NCBI GenBank assembly: GCA_024364735.1
Contig: JAGFNQ010000869.1
Coordinates: 446,274 to 510,273, forward strand
Origin: Boesenbergia rotunda
Lineage: Eukaryota; Streptophyta; Magnoliopsida; Zingiberales; Zingiberaceae
Length of the DNA stretch: 64,000 nt
Direction: 5' to 3'
In this document: piece by piece, positions 42,953 to 55,203 of the stretch
Layout of the letters: each line of letters begins with the position of its first letter
How positions within the stretch are numbered: the stretch's first letter is position 1
Position numbers and translations under genes: made by a program
Notes under the pieces: model-generated
Database searches by the model: none
What the model was told of the DNA's origin: nothing
The model's input: only the letters and a program-made list of their open reading frames with translations

Positions 42953-44400
42953 TGAACGTATTGGATCAAAAAATAATGGGCTACTAGATGATGTTGTGTG
43001 TTGATTGCAAATCTTTGATTCTAACATTGCAATGTGTTTGCCTTGTTTTTTAATTTGTTCATCCATTTTTTCTAACTGTGTCTTTTGCTCCATCACTATT
43101 CGGTTGCATGAAATACGGCTTGGAACTTCTCCCCATAAATCAGATGGGCTAACACCATCACCAAGCATACGTACTCGGCCTGATTTATCTGGTCCAATGA
43201 TTTGAGCAAAAATGTCATTTTGACCAACTTGATCATCCTCATCTTCAGAAAGTTGATTTTCTAGTTCTTTCATTGCAGCCTTTAACAAAAAATAAGAAAC
43301 CAAAATTTATACATAGTTATGATGAAAACAAAAATCTTTTAAAGAAGCGTAGTAGAAGATTATAATACAACATACCAATTTTTCTGCCACAATGTTGCTT
43401 GAGGGAGTTTCATTAGCATGAGTGAAGCAAGCATGGAATAATTCAACTCGTGATGGGGGTCGCCCCTTTTCTTTGTTCTAAAATTAAAATTGGTTAAAAG
43501 TTTATAAATTCTAATGCATATAGAATTATAAAATTAATAAGAAAATTTACCAATTTTTGTTGCACTTGAGCGAAAGATCTTCTTCCAGTTGTCTGATTCA
43601 TTATCTTTTGCTTCCGAGCAATCTTATTTTTTTGCTTCTTTCCTAATATATTAAATTCAACTTGATACACAATACTAAAATCAACATGAAAATTTTTCTA
43701 AAGGGATAAAATATTATAAACCTTTGATTTTTCTGATTTCCACTGGACAACTAATTTCACATATTGTTCCACAAAAGCTCTGTTATCTCTTTCTTGCAGA
43801 AGAACTTCCATTGGCAACTCAGGATCATAATACTTCTTTTTTAGTTCTGACTTCCAGTTTCTCCATTTTTTTGCTATTGAACGTAGTGTCCAACTTTCTG
43901 TTCCAAGAAGAAGGTCATACTTTTCCTACAAAAGCATTTAGACAATTACCCTCGTGATAAATAATTACTTAATAAAAAATTATAAAATAACATTTCAATT
44001 ACCTTTACAACATCTAACATTTGTTTCTTATTTTCCAAGGGCATTTTATGCCAATTTTCGATGTCAATTGGACAAAATTTTCCATTTCTTGCCAAAGTAC
44101 CCAAAAAATCAGTAAATTTATTTCTTCTTGATCCTATAGGGCGTCCCATACCATCACATTGAATCTTAATACGTGGTTGCGTGCTTGATCGACCCCAAAT
44201 TTCTTTCATAAATGTAGGGCCTCTAGTTTTCTTCTTAGCGGTGGGAGATTCAGTTTCATAATCTACATCTAAAAATAAAAGAGAAATAAATAATTGAATA
44301 AATATAACGAAATGAATTAATACATTCTGGACGATAGATTACCTTGATCAAATTCTTCATCCATAAAATCATTTTCAACAAGTGGATTATTGTTGAAATT
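42953..44400 (-). CDS. TNPA-type transposase gene, middle exons (Transposase_24)
   Basis: Minus-strand exons include about 44345-44400 (NPLVENDFMDEEFD), 44000-44275 (GRPIGSRRNKFTDFLGTLAR), 43725-43925 (LLGTESWTLRSIAKKWRNWK, then PELPMEVLLQERDNRAFVEQ), 43555-43650 (KQKIMNQTTGRRSFAQVQQK), 43376-43477 (RPPSRVELFHACFTHANET) and 42953-43279 (DLWGEVPSRISCNRIVMEQK, then a Lys/Glu coiled coil). This is the Transposase_24 (PF03004) family of plant Ptta/En/Spm transposons. The last exon is cut by the chromovirus 14 bases before its donor. The frame is otherwise open across exons. Confidence 0.75.
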
Positions 44401-45820
44401 AATCCTTGAAGTCAAATCTATATGATTTTATATAAGAATTGATTTTAGTAAAATGAACACATAAATAATCAACCAATAAGAATTGAGGTTACAAAAACAC
44501 ATGGATCAATTGCATGATATACTTGCTAACTGCTAAGCATAAGATGCAATTTCATTATGAACAAATAGACAATAATTCTTGATAAATGTAATTTGAGTCA
44601 ACTATAGCTGTCGGTGTAAATATTGTCAATGCCTTGAAACATCTTAGTGGAGCTTCTGCAACCAATTATCATGCATGCACAGAATATCAACCATATGTAA
44701 CTTACTCGTTAGAGAAACCGGGAACTAATGTATTAATGTTCATACCATGCGGTCCATTAGAGTATCACTGAGATCAGCACCTGCATGATGCGACAACACA
44801 CAAGACATCGTGGATTAAAATGCTACTGTAAGAGCATTATATTTGAGATATTAAATACTTCTCTACAACCATAAAGGTCTTAATAAAACAAATGTATACA
44901 AATTTGATCAGATCCACAACCATCTGATTAACAACATCAATGTCTGGTAAATATACTTCATAATACTCAATATCTTTCTGATGTCCCACTATTATGCAAT
45001 TTTTCATATCCAAATTCAACCAATGAAAAAAAATACCCACCAAATTCTGAACTTTTTGAAAGATTTACCGTTATACTCATAACTATTAGGCACTTCAAAT
45101 TCTTAGTAGGATTTAAATTTCTTCATTCCAACCTTCTATTGGAGAGGAATGAAACAAGAAAGTAAAGAACATAAAAAGAAAAAAATAGGATAAGGTCATA
45201 GAACAACCACAAATCCGTCTTCCATGATTGTTTACCAATGTGAGGTGTTAGGGGGTGGGAATCTTAATGAATTTCAATAGAGAAAGTAGTCAAATGGGGA
45301 AAAAGGCTGAAAGCAGAAAAGGTTGTTTCATATTTTCCTTAAACTAAGGCATTCAAGCCTTAACAGGGAAATCAGAGTTGAGGCCGATAAGCATCATAAG
45401 AAATTGTAGAATCATCTTAAACCATCAAAAATTCTCATGATTGGTGCTATTACCAAGTTAGTTGAGTTTCAACTGAATGACTGGAAATAGATTAATCACT
45501 ACGTTTTAGCAACTAGCTACCATCACCTATGATTAAGGAATGCAATTTCAATAAGAAAAGTATACACAAATAATAATGATAATGCATAAAGGAGTGGCAA
45601 TTAATTACCTGTAAAATTTGCTCGATAAGCAACTGCCTTTTCAAGGTAAGCACCATTGACTCAAACATGGACAATATTTACACCGACAGCTATAGTTGAC
45701 TCAAACATGGATCAATTGCATGATATACAAAATGTTAAAGCTGCTTATTAAAGGATATTTATCCTTAATATTAATAATAGGATAATTAATTATGAAATAT
45801 AATCAAGATTATTCTGACCT
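44401..45820. other. CACTA intron-like region with inverted duplication
   Basis: No exon is recognised. The segment around 44598-44629 (ctatagctgtcggtgtaaat) returns as an inverted copy at about 45668-45699. A neighbouring direct pair (acatggatcaattgcatgat) lies near 44501 and 45708, pointing to an old rearrangement. Confidence 0.5.
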
Positions 45821-46850
45821 TTTTCCCTAGTTACCACGTTCTCAAGTTCCCTTGCGTGGTTGGCAATCAAAACCGGTGGTGGAGTATTTGCCCCATCTTG
45901 AAGTTGAGAATGAGATTTCCTAACTTTTTTACTTTTATGAGTCGCTCCTATCAAAAACAAGTTATATAGGATAATTAAAGCATGAAATAAGCATTATACC
46001 AAATTCATATAGAAAATTTTAATAAAATTTTCTAAAACTTCATATTTTTTTGATATCTAATACCTGATGTATCAGTGACTTTATGATTTGATGCTTTTTC
46101 CATGTGCTTATTTGATACACCTTGTATGTTTTGGCAATCTGCACAAGTATTATTCTAACACAAACTATAAGCAAATTGTATATTTAAGTATAATCAACTG
46201 GATCTTCTGACCTTTTTCCCTAGTTACCACATTCTCAAGTTCCCTTGCCACATAGACTTGAATAAAGTAGATAATATACAAAAGCAAAAGATCAAATAAG
46301 ATTTATACAAAAGAAAACTATTGATTGCTTATGTATAAATAAGATTCTACCTCTTTCTTTTGCACTTCCAGTTGAATGGTTGGAAATCAAAACCGGTGGT
46401 GGAGTATTTGCCCCATCTTGAAGTTGAGAATGAGATTTCCTAAGTTTTTTACTTTTATGAGTCGCTCCTATCAAAAAACAAGTTATATAGGATAATTAAA
46501 GCATGAAATAAGCATTATACCAAATTCATATATAAATTTTTATTTTGAAATAAAATTTTCTAAAACTTCATATATTTTTTGATATCTAATACCTGATGTA
46601 TCAATGACTTTATGGTTTGATGCTTTCTCCATGTGCTTATTTGATACACCTTGTTTGTTTCGGCAATCTGCACAAGTATTATTCTAACACAAACTATAAG
46701 CAAATTGTATTTTTAAGTATAATCAACTAGATCTTCTGACCTTTTTTCCTATTTACCACATTCTCAATTTCCCTTTCCCCATCTTGAAGTTGACAATAAG
46801 ATTTTCTAACTTTTTTACTTGTAAGAGTCATTCCTATCAAAAACAAGTTG
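45821..46850 (-). CDS. TNPA gene 5' exons, duplicated two-exon module
   Basis: Two exons are repeated with a period of 529 bases. The first reads GVSNKHMEKASNHKVTDTSG (about 46062-46141, and again at 46591-46670 with one or two changes). The second reads KSKKLRKSHSQLQDGANTPP (about 45830-45948 and 46350-46471), with a shorter third version near 46770-46837. Each copy keeps acceptor and donor sites. The Lys/Ser-rich sequence has no known domain; by position it is the N-terminal part of the TNPA-type protein. A further related exon lies at 48127-48214 (GMTCERQTYGKSQDKANAK). Confidence 0.6.
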
Positions 46851-47475
46851 AAGAGCATAAAAGAGCATAAGAAAAGCATAAAAAAGAGCACATTATTTCC
46901 CTATTTATAAGAAGAGTCAAAGGATTATCGTCGAACATTGTCAAGACCCATGAGAAAGCATAAATAAGAGCATAAAATACTTAACATGAGGTTAATCTTA
47001 GCAATAAGCATTGTCCTGCCACACAAACATATCGGAGATGAGCTCATTGAATATAGTCAACATGTTCATTAGTAAAATAGAAATGAACTACATTGCAAGT
47101 TTAATATCCAAATACTGATTGAGATAAAAAATCTGTAAAGTATGTACTATCCAAATCAAGCTTTGATATCTAATAAAAAAAAGTCAAGCATGGACACAAG
47201 TTTAATAGTGAATCAGGAAATGCTCTCCAGCATTAAATAGTAAATCTTCTAGAACCAATACAAATGCCCCATTGTTTGAGAACTAAGCAGTTTAGTTATT
47301 TCAAGGGCTTAAGATTTTGGCAAGATTAAGTTGGCCCTCCTTGTTCTTTCTCACACTTGTCTTTGTAGCCTAGACTTGGCCTTTTACTCTACCACCAATT
47401 TCTAGTAAATAAGATGTGTTATCGATAGATCTCTACATCCAGGTGAAAAAAAAGATAATCTACACACAATAACAG

Positions 47476-47654
47476 ATACTCATAAGCCAAGAAACAATTG
47501 AAGATCCCTTTGATGCACCTACATACAACATTCCAGAAAAACCAGTGACATTTACTGAGGGTGCCTCGTATAGTCTTGTAATACTTGCAGGATTGGGTGT
47601 TGCAGGCGTGGCTGCTTATGTTGTTTTTAAAGAGTTAATTTTTGAGCCTAAAGA
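47476..47654 (+). pseudogene. TIM21: Captured exon resembling mitochondrial TIM21
   Basis: A plus-strand exon of about 60 codons, bounded by acceptor taacag and donor gtaaga, contains EDPFDAPTYNIPEKPVTFTE, then a membrane segment ASYSLVILAGLGVAGVAAYV and FKELIFEPK. From memory of the family, this matches the inner-membrane anchor region of plant TIM21, a subunit of the TIM23 import complex. Only this exon is recognised; the flanking 47660-48070 looks like intron. It lies antisense to the CACTA genes, inside an intron of the TNPA gene, which is what transposon capture of a host exon would leave. The reading frame is intact. Confidence 0.75.
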
Positions 47655-48126
47655 GTAAGATTTACATAATTTTTGATACTTTGATATGATAGTTTAGTTT
47701 CACAGATTATCACTGACAACATATAGTTTTCATCTATATAATATGTTTTGACTCAACTAATCCTGCATGAAGAACAAAGTAAAAAGTATTCAGCTTTTAT
47801 GGTTCTTTTCCAAACTGCGTGATGAATAAAGAATAAAAAACTTATTGTTAATCATGCAACCATTCATTTGTGATTCTTTTACAAACTCGAATAGTTTCAA
47901 CTTTTCCAGCTGCTTACAGATTGACTGCTATTGTCGGAACTATAAACTTGGCACTCAACTTTTCAATGCATGCTGTTGGATGTGTATTTTCCAATTTGTC
48001 AGAACCAACACTGTTATTCTCTTACACCGTTTTTTTTACTTAAGCATGCAAGTCAAGAGATTAAACACTAGATTTTGTCCATATAGGATAATTAAAGCAT
48101 GAAATTACCAAATACTTTACTTAACG

Positions 48127-48220
48127 TACCTTCTATGTATTTGGCAACAGTATTTTGAGATTTTGCATTTGCCTTATCTTGAGACTTTCCATAAGTTTGC
48201 CTCTCACAAGTCATTCCTAT
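48127..48220 (-). CDS. Likely 5' exon of the TNPA-type gene
   Basis: Minus-strand exon-like sequence (GMTCERQTYGKSQDKANAKS) with a donor gtacgtta at about 48120 and an acceptor side near 48215. It resembles the repeated exon at 46350-46471 in pattern. Whether it belongs to the TNPA gene or the TNPD 3' end is inferred from order only. Confidence 0.4.
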
Positions 48221-48486
48221 TAAGAGCAAAAATTATAATTTACAGATAAATAAAATAAAATGCATATTAACCATAGTGAAAAACGTCCATAGTGATAAAC
48301 ATAAAAAAAACATGGACAAAATCTAATTTAATATCCTTACACATGATTAAAAAAACTACATAAAAAATAAATGCCCATAGTGAAAAGAGCAAAAGGTAGT
48401 TACGTATCCTTAGACATGATAAATAAAATGTCCATAGTGAAAAACATAAACAAGCTAAAAATTGATTGAGTTACATATCCTTAATC

Positions 48487-51400
48487 TCATAATGTATCAA
48501 CATCAATTTCAACTCCTACAGCATCATCCCGAACCCAAATAACTTCTTCTTGTTCATTGTCGTTTTCAGGATTACAAATACAACTTTGAAGGTATGTATC
48601 AACATCTGCCATAGGTTGCATTTTATACTGTGCTCGTGCATCGGTGGTGATAATTACATGCCAATTACAATCAACTGGATCTTCCACATAAAAAACTTGC
48701 ATGGCCTGGGATGCTAATATATAAGGCTCATTATGGCGCTTCACATTTGTAAAATTGGCTAATAGAAAGCCATCCTCATCCAATTTTAGTCGTTTGCCTT
48801 TGGAGACCCAATCACACTCAAATAAAATAACTCTTCGACCTCCCCCATAATCTAACTCAATCACATTTTGCAAAATCCCGTAGTAATCAAGTTCGCTTGA
48901 TACTGGATTCTGATCTCTAATACTTGAATAACTTGAAGTAGTAGCTCGAACAATTACACCACAATTCTGTGTTTTTCTCTTGTGTTCCACTTCTTTTGTA
49001 TGAAACCTAAATCCATTGGAAATGAATTTTTCATATCGCATCCCTATAAAATTCGGGCCTCTGCTAAGTGATTTCAGATCATTTGTTTTTGAATCAGCTT
49101 GTGAAAGATCTGTATTTTCAATCTATCACAAGAAAAAATGATAAATTATGAATAAAATTATAGTATATAACTTTAATGACAATTATAGCATATACTTACA
49201 TGTTTAGCAAACCAAGACGCAAAAGAATCACTATGCATACGTTCAATTTGGTGAGGTGGAAGACCGGAATGACTAAGATTCAAAATCCGACGATGCTCAC
49301 TACAAATTAAGAATGATGGTTTGACAAACATCGATGATTATATATTTAAACACGATGAAATATATAATAACATACTCTATATAAGTTTGTACATGATGAC
49401 AGTTGAATAACACATATTGATGCGCCTTCTTTAATGTCTCATCATCAAACTTAGTTGCAATAGCCTTTCCAAGTGCATAACCAGAGGATGTAAACACGTC
49501 CAATACAAATGTTGAGCCGATAGTTGTATCATCATTTCTTGTTGATTGATTGAATCTTGTCTCTACATAATCAGCTAAATATAAAGAACAGAATGTCAAA
49601 CATTCCTCAGCCAAATAACCCTCAGCAATGGATCCTTCTGGCCTACTTCTATTCCGAACATAAGACTTCAATGTCCCCAAGTACCTTATATCAAAAATGT
49701 AAGTTTTGTATTATTTAGTGAAAATAATAATTCAAACAAAAAAATATGAATAAGATTTTTTTATTACCTTTCAATTGGATACATCCACCGATAGTAAACT
49801 GGTCCAGCAAGTTGTACTTCAGTAGCCAAATGTACAGTCAAATGAATCATTATGTCAAAAAATGAGGGAGGAAAAATCTTCTCAAGTTGACAGAGTATCA
49901 CCCCAATATCTTTCCTTAGACGAACCACATCACTTGGTGAAATTACTTTACAACATAGCTCTCTAAAATACCTACACAATTTAATCAAAGGATTCCTAAC
50001 TGATTTAGACAAAGTTTTACGTAGTGCTACGGGTAACAACTGTTGCATCAAAATATGATTGTCATGGCTTTTTAAACCAATTAATTTTGCCGGTTTCATT
50101 TGAACACACCGTGAAATGTTGGATGCATAGCCATCTGGAACTTTAACTTTTTTCAAAACCTTGCAAAATATACCCTTTTCTTTTTTCCCCATTGAATAAC
50201 ATGCTGGAGGCAAATATACTTTACTTGGTCCCTTGTTAATAGGATGAAGTGCTGATCTTATCCCAATTTCTTGCAAATCACGACGTGATTTAATATTGTC
50301 TTTAGTTTTCCCTTCCATATTCAACAATGTCCCACAAATTGATTCGCACACATTCTTCTCAATATGCATAATATCAAGATTGTGATGTATCACATTATCT
50401 TTCCAATAAGGTAAATCAAAGAAAATACTTAGCTTTTTCCAATTGAATGGTAGTTCTGGATTATCATCAACTGTTTTTCCAAATGTGAATTTAAAATTTT
50501 TCAACTCATTGATCACTGTGCCTCCTGAAAGTGTTGGTGGTGGTCTTCCATACTCTTTTGTGCCATCGAAATGTTGAGCATCTATGCGAAACTCATGATC
50601 ACTGTTTAAAAATTTCCGATGCCCCATATAGCAATATTTTTTGCTATTTTTTAACCATCGTGAATGTGTAGCTTTGTGGCACACTGGGCATGCAAATTTA
50701 CCTTTGGTGCTCCATCCAGATAGGTTTGCATATCCAGGAAAATCACTTATTGTCCATAGTAATGCGGCATGTAATTGAAAATTTTGCTTGGTTGACGCAT
50801 CATATGTTTCCAATCCTACCTCCCACAAATCCTTCAAATCTGCAACAAGGGGCTGCAAATAGATGTCAATATTATTTCCAGGAGCAGAAGGACCAGGTAT
50901 TAACAACGATAACATAAAGTATGGTTGTTTCATACACATCCATGGTGGAAGATTATAAGGAACTAAAATGACTGGCCATGTACTATGCACCACACTCATA
51001 TTTTTGAATGGATTAAATCCATCCGAAGCTAATCCTAGCCTTATATTTCGGGGCTCCTTTGCAAAATTTGGGTGATTATGGTCAAACGTTTGCCAAGATG
51101 GGGAATCAGCTGGATGTCGCATGTAACCATCTTTCGTGCGAGATTCAGAATGCCATCTCATATGGATTGCTGTTTTGCAGGACATGAACAAACGTTGTAA
51201 CCTAGGCTTTATTGGAAAATACCATAAAACCTTGCGTGCAACTTTCCTCTTGCCGCCAATAGGATCATCTTCAGATGTTTCCCATCTAGTCTCGTTGCAT
51301 GTTTTGCATCGAACACTTTCTTCATCCAACCTCCAGTATAAAGTGCAATCATTAGGGCAAGCATCGATCTTTTCATAACCAAGTCCTAATTGCTTCATCA

Positions 51401-52006
51401 ATTTCTCTGCATCATAGTATGACTTTGGTAAATCTTGCATAGCATTTGGAAATGCTTCTCTCAACAAATCCAAAATCATATTGAAGATTTTATTGGTCAT
51501 TTTCCAAAGACATTTTAAGTGAAGCAAGCGAATGATGAATGAAAGTTTTGAGAATTTCTTGCATCCGGGATATAACTCTTTTTGTGAATCATCAATTAAT
51601 TTATAGAATTTCTCGGCCTCTCCAATTGGAATATCTTTCACCTGTTCAAATCCTGTTGTATTGATTGTACTACCTTCGTGTTGTGGGATCCCAAAAGCTT
51701 CATGAATAGTCCCTCCATATCATCGACATCATCATTAGATGGAACAGAACTAGATATTGAAGATGCACTGCATGCTATCTCTCCATGAGCCACCCAATGA
51801 TTATAACCTTTGATAAATCCATCAACTGTCAAATGATCATAAGCATCCTCTCTTGAAACACATATGCCCATCTTACACCTTGCACAAGGATATGCAATCG
51901 TTCCATTTATGTTTGCATTAGAAAATGCAAAATCTAAGAAATTCTCAAGTCCTTTTCTGTATTCTTCAGTTTGTCTTGGCAAAAACATCCAACTTTTATC
52001 CATCAT
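48487..52006 (-). CDS. CACTA TNPD/tnp2 transposase
   Basis: Catalytic transposase of the CACTA superfamily. Exons on the minus strand: 51638-52006 (MMDKSWMFLPRQTEEYRKGL, YPCARCKMG; Transpos_assoc domain, PF13963), 49764-51641 (625 codons, tnp2 PF02992 with YPGCKKFSKLSFIIRLLHLK, NDCTLYWRLDEESVRCKTC, HPNFAKEPRNIRLGLASDGF, GNNIDIYLQPLVADLKDLWE, GKFACPVCHKATHSRWLK, then DUF4218 IHLTVHLATEVQLAGPVYYR), 49390-49683 (GTLKSYVRNRSRPEGSIAEG), about 49200-49300 (PPHQIERMHSDSFASW) and 48487-49130 (DUF4216: YYGILQNVIELDYGGGRRVI, VFYVEDP). The first two exons overlap by four bases in different frames, so either a splice at ttgaacag or a frameshift joins them. No internal stop is seen in the 625-codon part. 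Confidence 0.88.
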
Positions 52007-53931
52007 AAGTCCAGTAAAAAGATCTATTAAAACTAGTTCAAAAAAAAAAAGTCAGTCAAAATCTCAAAGATTCAATTACCAACATAGAAATTGGAAAATA
52101 TATCTACCATCTCGAGTAAATTTATGCAAACTTAATGGGTGAGAAATCCCTTAACAATCATCCTGATTCCTAAATTCAGACAAATTCAAATAATTTATTT
52201 TTTTCCTTGAGAAATCATGCTGTTGGATAATTTGCTAAACATTTTAGATTTGTATATTGGGCAAACTTAAAAATTAAAGGTGAATTAGGAAAACTAATAG
52301 TTAAGAGCAAGTATGATTTCTTCAAAAGTAAATAGAAAAGTATGATTTGGATAGATTCTAGCTAGAATTAAAAAATAATTTAGATATTCGGTTCATTTTT
52401 TCTATGATTTTGATAGATTCTAGAATCTAAAAAATGATTTAGATATTCAGTTCAGTTTTTCTAAAAATGACAGCAACTCATTGTCAAGATAGAGCACCAC
52501 CAACTTCTTTAATCATGTACATTAATTTCCATATGTAAAGATTGAAAATTTACATAGAGAAAGGAAATTGAAACACAGAAAATATCAAGCTAGAGACATG
52601 TAACCGAAAATATGAATTTTGTTTCACTGTTTGACTATTTGAAACACAGAAATGCCTCCTCATAATATGAATTAATAATTTGACTGTTGAATTCTGTTTT
52701 TTTACCAGTTCATCTTGTGTCTATCATTTGTATCATGCTTGAAAACATTTCTTTGTTTGAGTCAAGGATCTTTTTTATTCTCGAATACAAGTTCTAATGA
52801 CCCATTGAGCTAACATTTCATGGTGTCTTGAAATGGTTGGTACCCTCTCCTAAGAACAACCTCAATCTCGAGAGCTTAGGAGAGTGATTCAGAAAACTAG
52901 GATTCAGAAAAAAAAAGGGATTCAGAAAACCAAACGTGGATTCAAAAAAAGGGATTCATTTTATGTTCTTTAAAATGTTAATTAACATGGATTATACTGG
53001 CAACAAGGATTCAGAAAACTAGGGATTCAGAAAACAAGGGATTCAGAAACAAAAAATGTTCTAACTGCTTTGCTAACCAAACGACATCATCATTGAATTC
53101 AATTCACCTTCGATCACAAATCTTAAACAGAGCGCACAAAAACCTTGCAAACTAGGGATTCAAATCATGAGATGGTGGAAGAGGAAACAATAATAACCTC
53201 AACGGGGTAGACAGCGGGGCAGATGGCTTTTGTGGCCGGGGAGGTGCCGTATGGCGAGGAGGGCCGAGTAGGGAGATGACCGTGCTGATGGGGAGGTGCG
53301 CGAGTAGAGCAGACAGCGTTGGTGAGCAGACGGCGTGGTGGGGAGGAGCGCCGCGCGTGGGGAGGCGCTCGCGCAGCCCAGACCGGCTGGTGGAGGTGCG
53401 CTAGAGCAAGGAGAAAGGAGCGGCGATCGAGCGAGCGAGGGAGAAAGGAGCGGTGATCGAACTGCGATTTAGGTTTTCGTGTGCTGGCGTGGGCGAGCGA
53501 ATCTTATGGCCTTTGTTCGCGCGTCGAGCGAAAATTTTAGGCCGGTTCGCGCGATCGCGCCCGCGCCCGTGCGTTGCTCCTTCTGCACATTTACTCGGTT
53601 TAATCGGACACATTTACTCCTAAACACTTGGTTTATCCTGACACATTTACTCCTTTTTTAGGCCCGCGCCCGCGCCCGTGCACGTGCCCGTGCGTTGGCC
53701 TTTTTTAATTTGCTCCTTCTGCAAATTAAAAAAAATTAAATAAACTATTTTAATAAAAAAAATTAGATTTATAAAGACATTTATAAATGTGTCAGGATAA
53801 ACGGTTTAATCGGACATTTTATTAAATAAAATATCTCTGTTATAATAAATGTCATTATAATTAGTTTGTAATGACATTTACCAATAAGTGTCATAAAAAA
53901 AGTGTCACAATAGGTCTTTTTTCTTGTAGTG
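52007..53931. other. CACTA right-hand 5' region
   Basis: Promoter side of the TNPD gene. 52020-53150 is AT-rich with several gattcagaaaa repeats (52890-53060). 53190-53690 is a GC-rich, CpG-dense block (gcgcgatcgcgcccgcgccc near 53548), unlike its surroundings, then AT-rich subterminal repeats up to the TIR. The GC-rich block may be the promoter or untranslated leader. Short frames there (53401-53661) are not called. Confidence 0.5.
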
Positions 53932-55203
53932 CTAACGTATCCCTCTATATACCCCATGTGGCATGAAACCAAGTTGATTTTTTTTTTCTTTTGAATAATT
54001 AATCCAAGGATCACTAGAAAAACCCTAGAAATTTCTCCTCTCCTCTCATCCTTTCTCTCCCTCTCGGTTCAACGGCGCTGAACAGAAGAAGGCGCTGTCT
54101 TCTTCTCTATGGGTGAGAGCGGTACTTGGTGGGCGGCGTCGGATCTTCTGAAAGGTGAGCAATTAGCTCACGGGTCTTGTAAAAGAAGGCAGAAGCCGCC
54201 CACGGGAAGCCAGCTGCTGTCCATGGTGAGCAGATGTCTCACGACACCTGGTTTCTCCAGCCAATAGACTACTCGAAGGAAGTAGTTTATGAGGGGATTA
54301 ATTGCATTACATGAAATTAATCTCCACGCCATTAACTGCTCGAGGGAAGCAGTTTGTTTTCTCCACGCCACTTCATGTGGAGAACGGCTCAGGTCTGTGG
54401 AGAATGGCTCAGGCGAGAAGGTTGATCACGCAACCTTCTATGGGTTTTCTCCACTAAGCATGCACGACATCCTTTCCTCTCGAGGGGCAGCAGAAGTCCA
54501 TGGCAGCAGGAGCAAGGTGGTTCACGCAAGGGAGCTCTCTTCCAAGGGTGCAACTCAAGTTGCGTGTCCAAGCTTCTTGCAGGTCAGGGCGTTGTCGTGG
54601 AGAAGAACTAATTGTTGCGGTCAGCAATTTGATGCTCGGACGTCGATGGTGGAGGAGAGTAGTAGAGTTTGTGTTTGGATTATATTCTTCCTTGGAGCGG
54701 ACGATGGTATCCCTTTGGTTAGGGATTGGTTGGCGCAAGGAGAAGGGATCAACTTGGTGACCACGGTTCTTGGTAGATCGTCACCCACACGACGTCCAAG
54801 AGGGAAGGGTCATACGGTAGAAGATTGTAAGGTAATGGAAGGTATAATTCTTCCTTAGCTCCTTCGTTCTTATTTGTGCCTTATTCATTTGCCTCATCAT
54901 TTTATGTGTGTTAGTTTATTAATTTGATTTCGTATCATAGCCATTAATTTACTAACTGGACCCCGACCATAAACACAAAAGCTGACGATCAACTCGTCGC
55001 CTTTTTCGTGGTCTAACGGTTAAGCTAATCACAAGGCCAATTTTGGTAATTGGCCGAGTTGTGATTTGGATCGTTCAATACGACACAAGATGGTCGTAGG
55101 GAGACGGGTCTTCATTCATATTAATTTTTAATCCGTAGACATCGAGAGGTCTCTCGGATCGACCGAGTATTCGCTTAGGAAACCCGCCAAGCCATACCCA
55201 ACA
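53932..55203 (+). repeat. Truncated copia LTR, plus orientation
   Basis: Homologous in reverse to 20135-21400 of the copia solo LTR. Shared landmarks are tatataccccatg next to the CACTA end (53950), ggttagggattggttggcgc (54717), accccgaccataaacacaaa (54959) and the end gccaagccatacccaaca (55203). The part that would hold the LTR start is missing; the CACTA terminus takes its place. A 189-codon frame at 54289-54858 follows from the LTR sequence and has no known motif. Confidence 0.7.

Larger units (their letters stand above)
29924..53931 (-). mobile_element. 24 kb CACTA (En/Spm) DNA transposon
   Basis: The left end CACTACAAGAAAAAA (29924) and the right end TTTTTTCTTGTAGTG (53931) are 15-bp perfect terminal inverted repeats of the CACTA superfamily. 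Subterminal regions are rich in tagtgac and atgtcactata repeats in both orientations. Inside, on the minus strand, are a TNPD/tnp2 transposase with Transpos_assoc, DUF4218 and DUF4216 parts, and a TNPA-type gene (Transposase_24 and TNP1 C-terminal domains). A nested gypsy element (33747-42952) accounts for 9.2 kb, so the element itself is about 14.8 kb. The flanking triplets are ATT and CTA, not the expected identical 3-bp duplication, and the right flank is copia LTR while the left is not. Confidence 0.9.

Noticed and set aside
54289..54858. 189-codon plus-strand frame
   Set aside because: Lies entirely in a copia LTR fragment; the homologous part of the LTR at 20481-21400 does not keep the frame.
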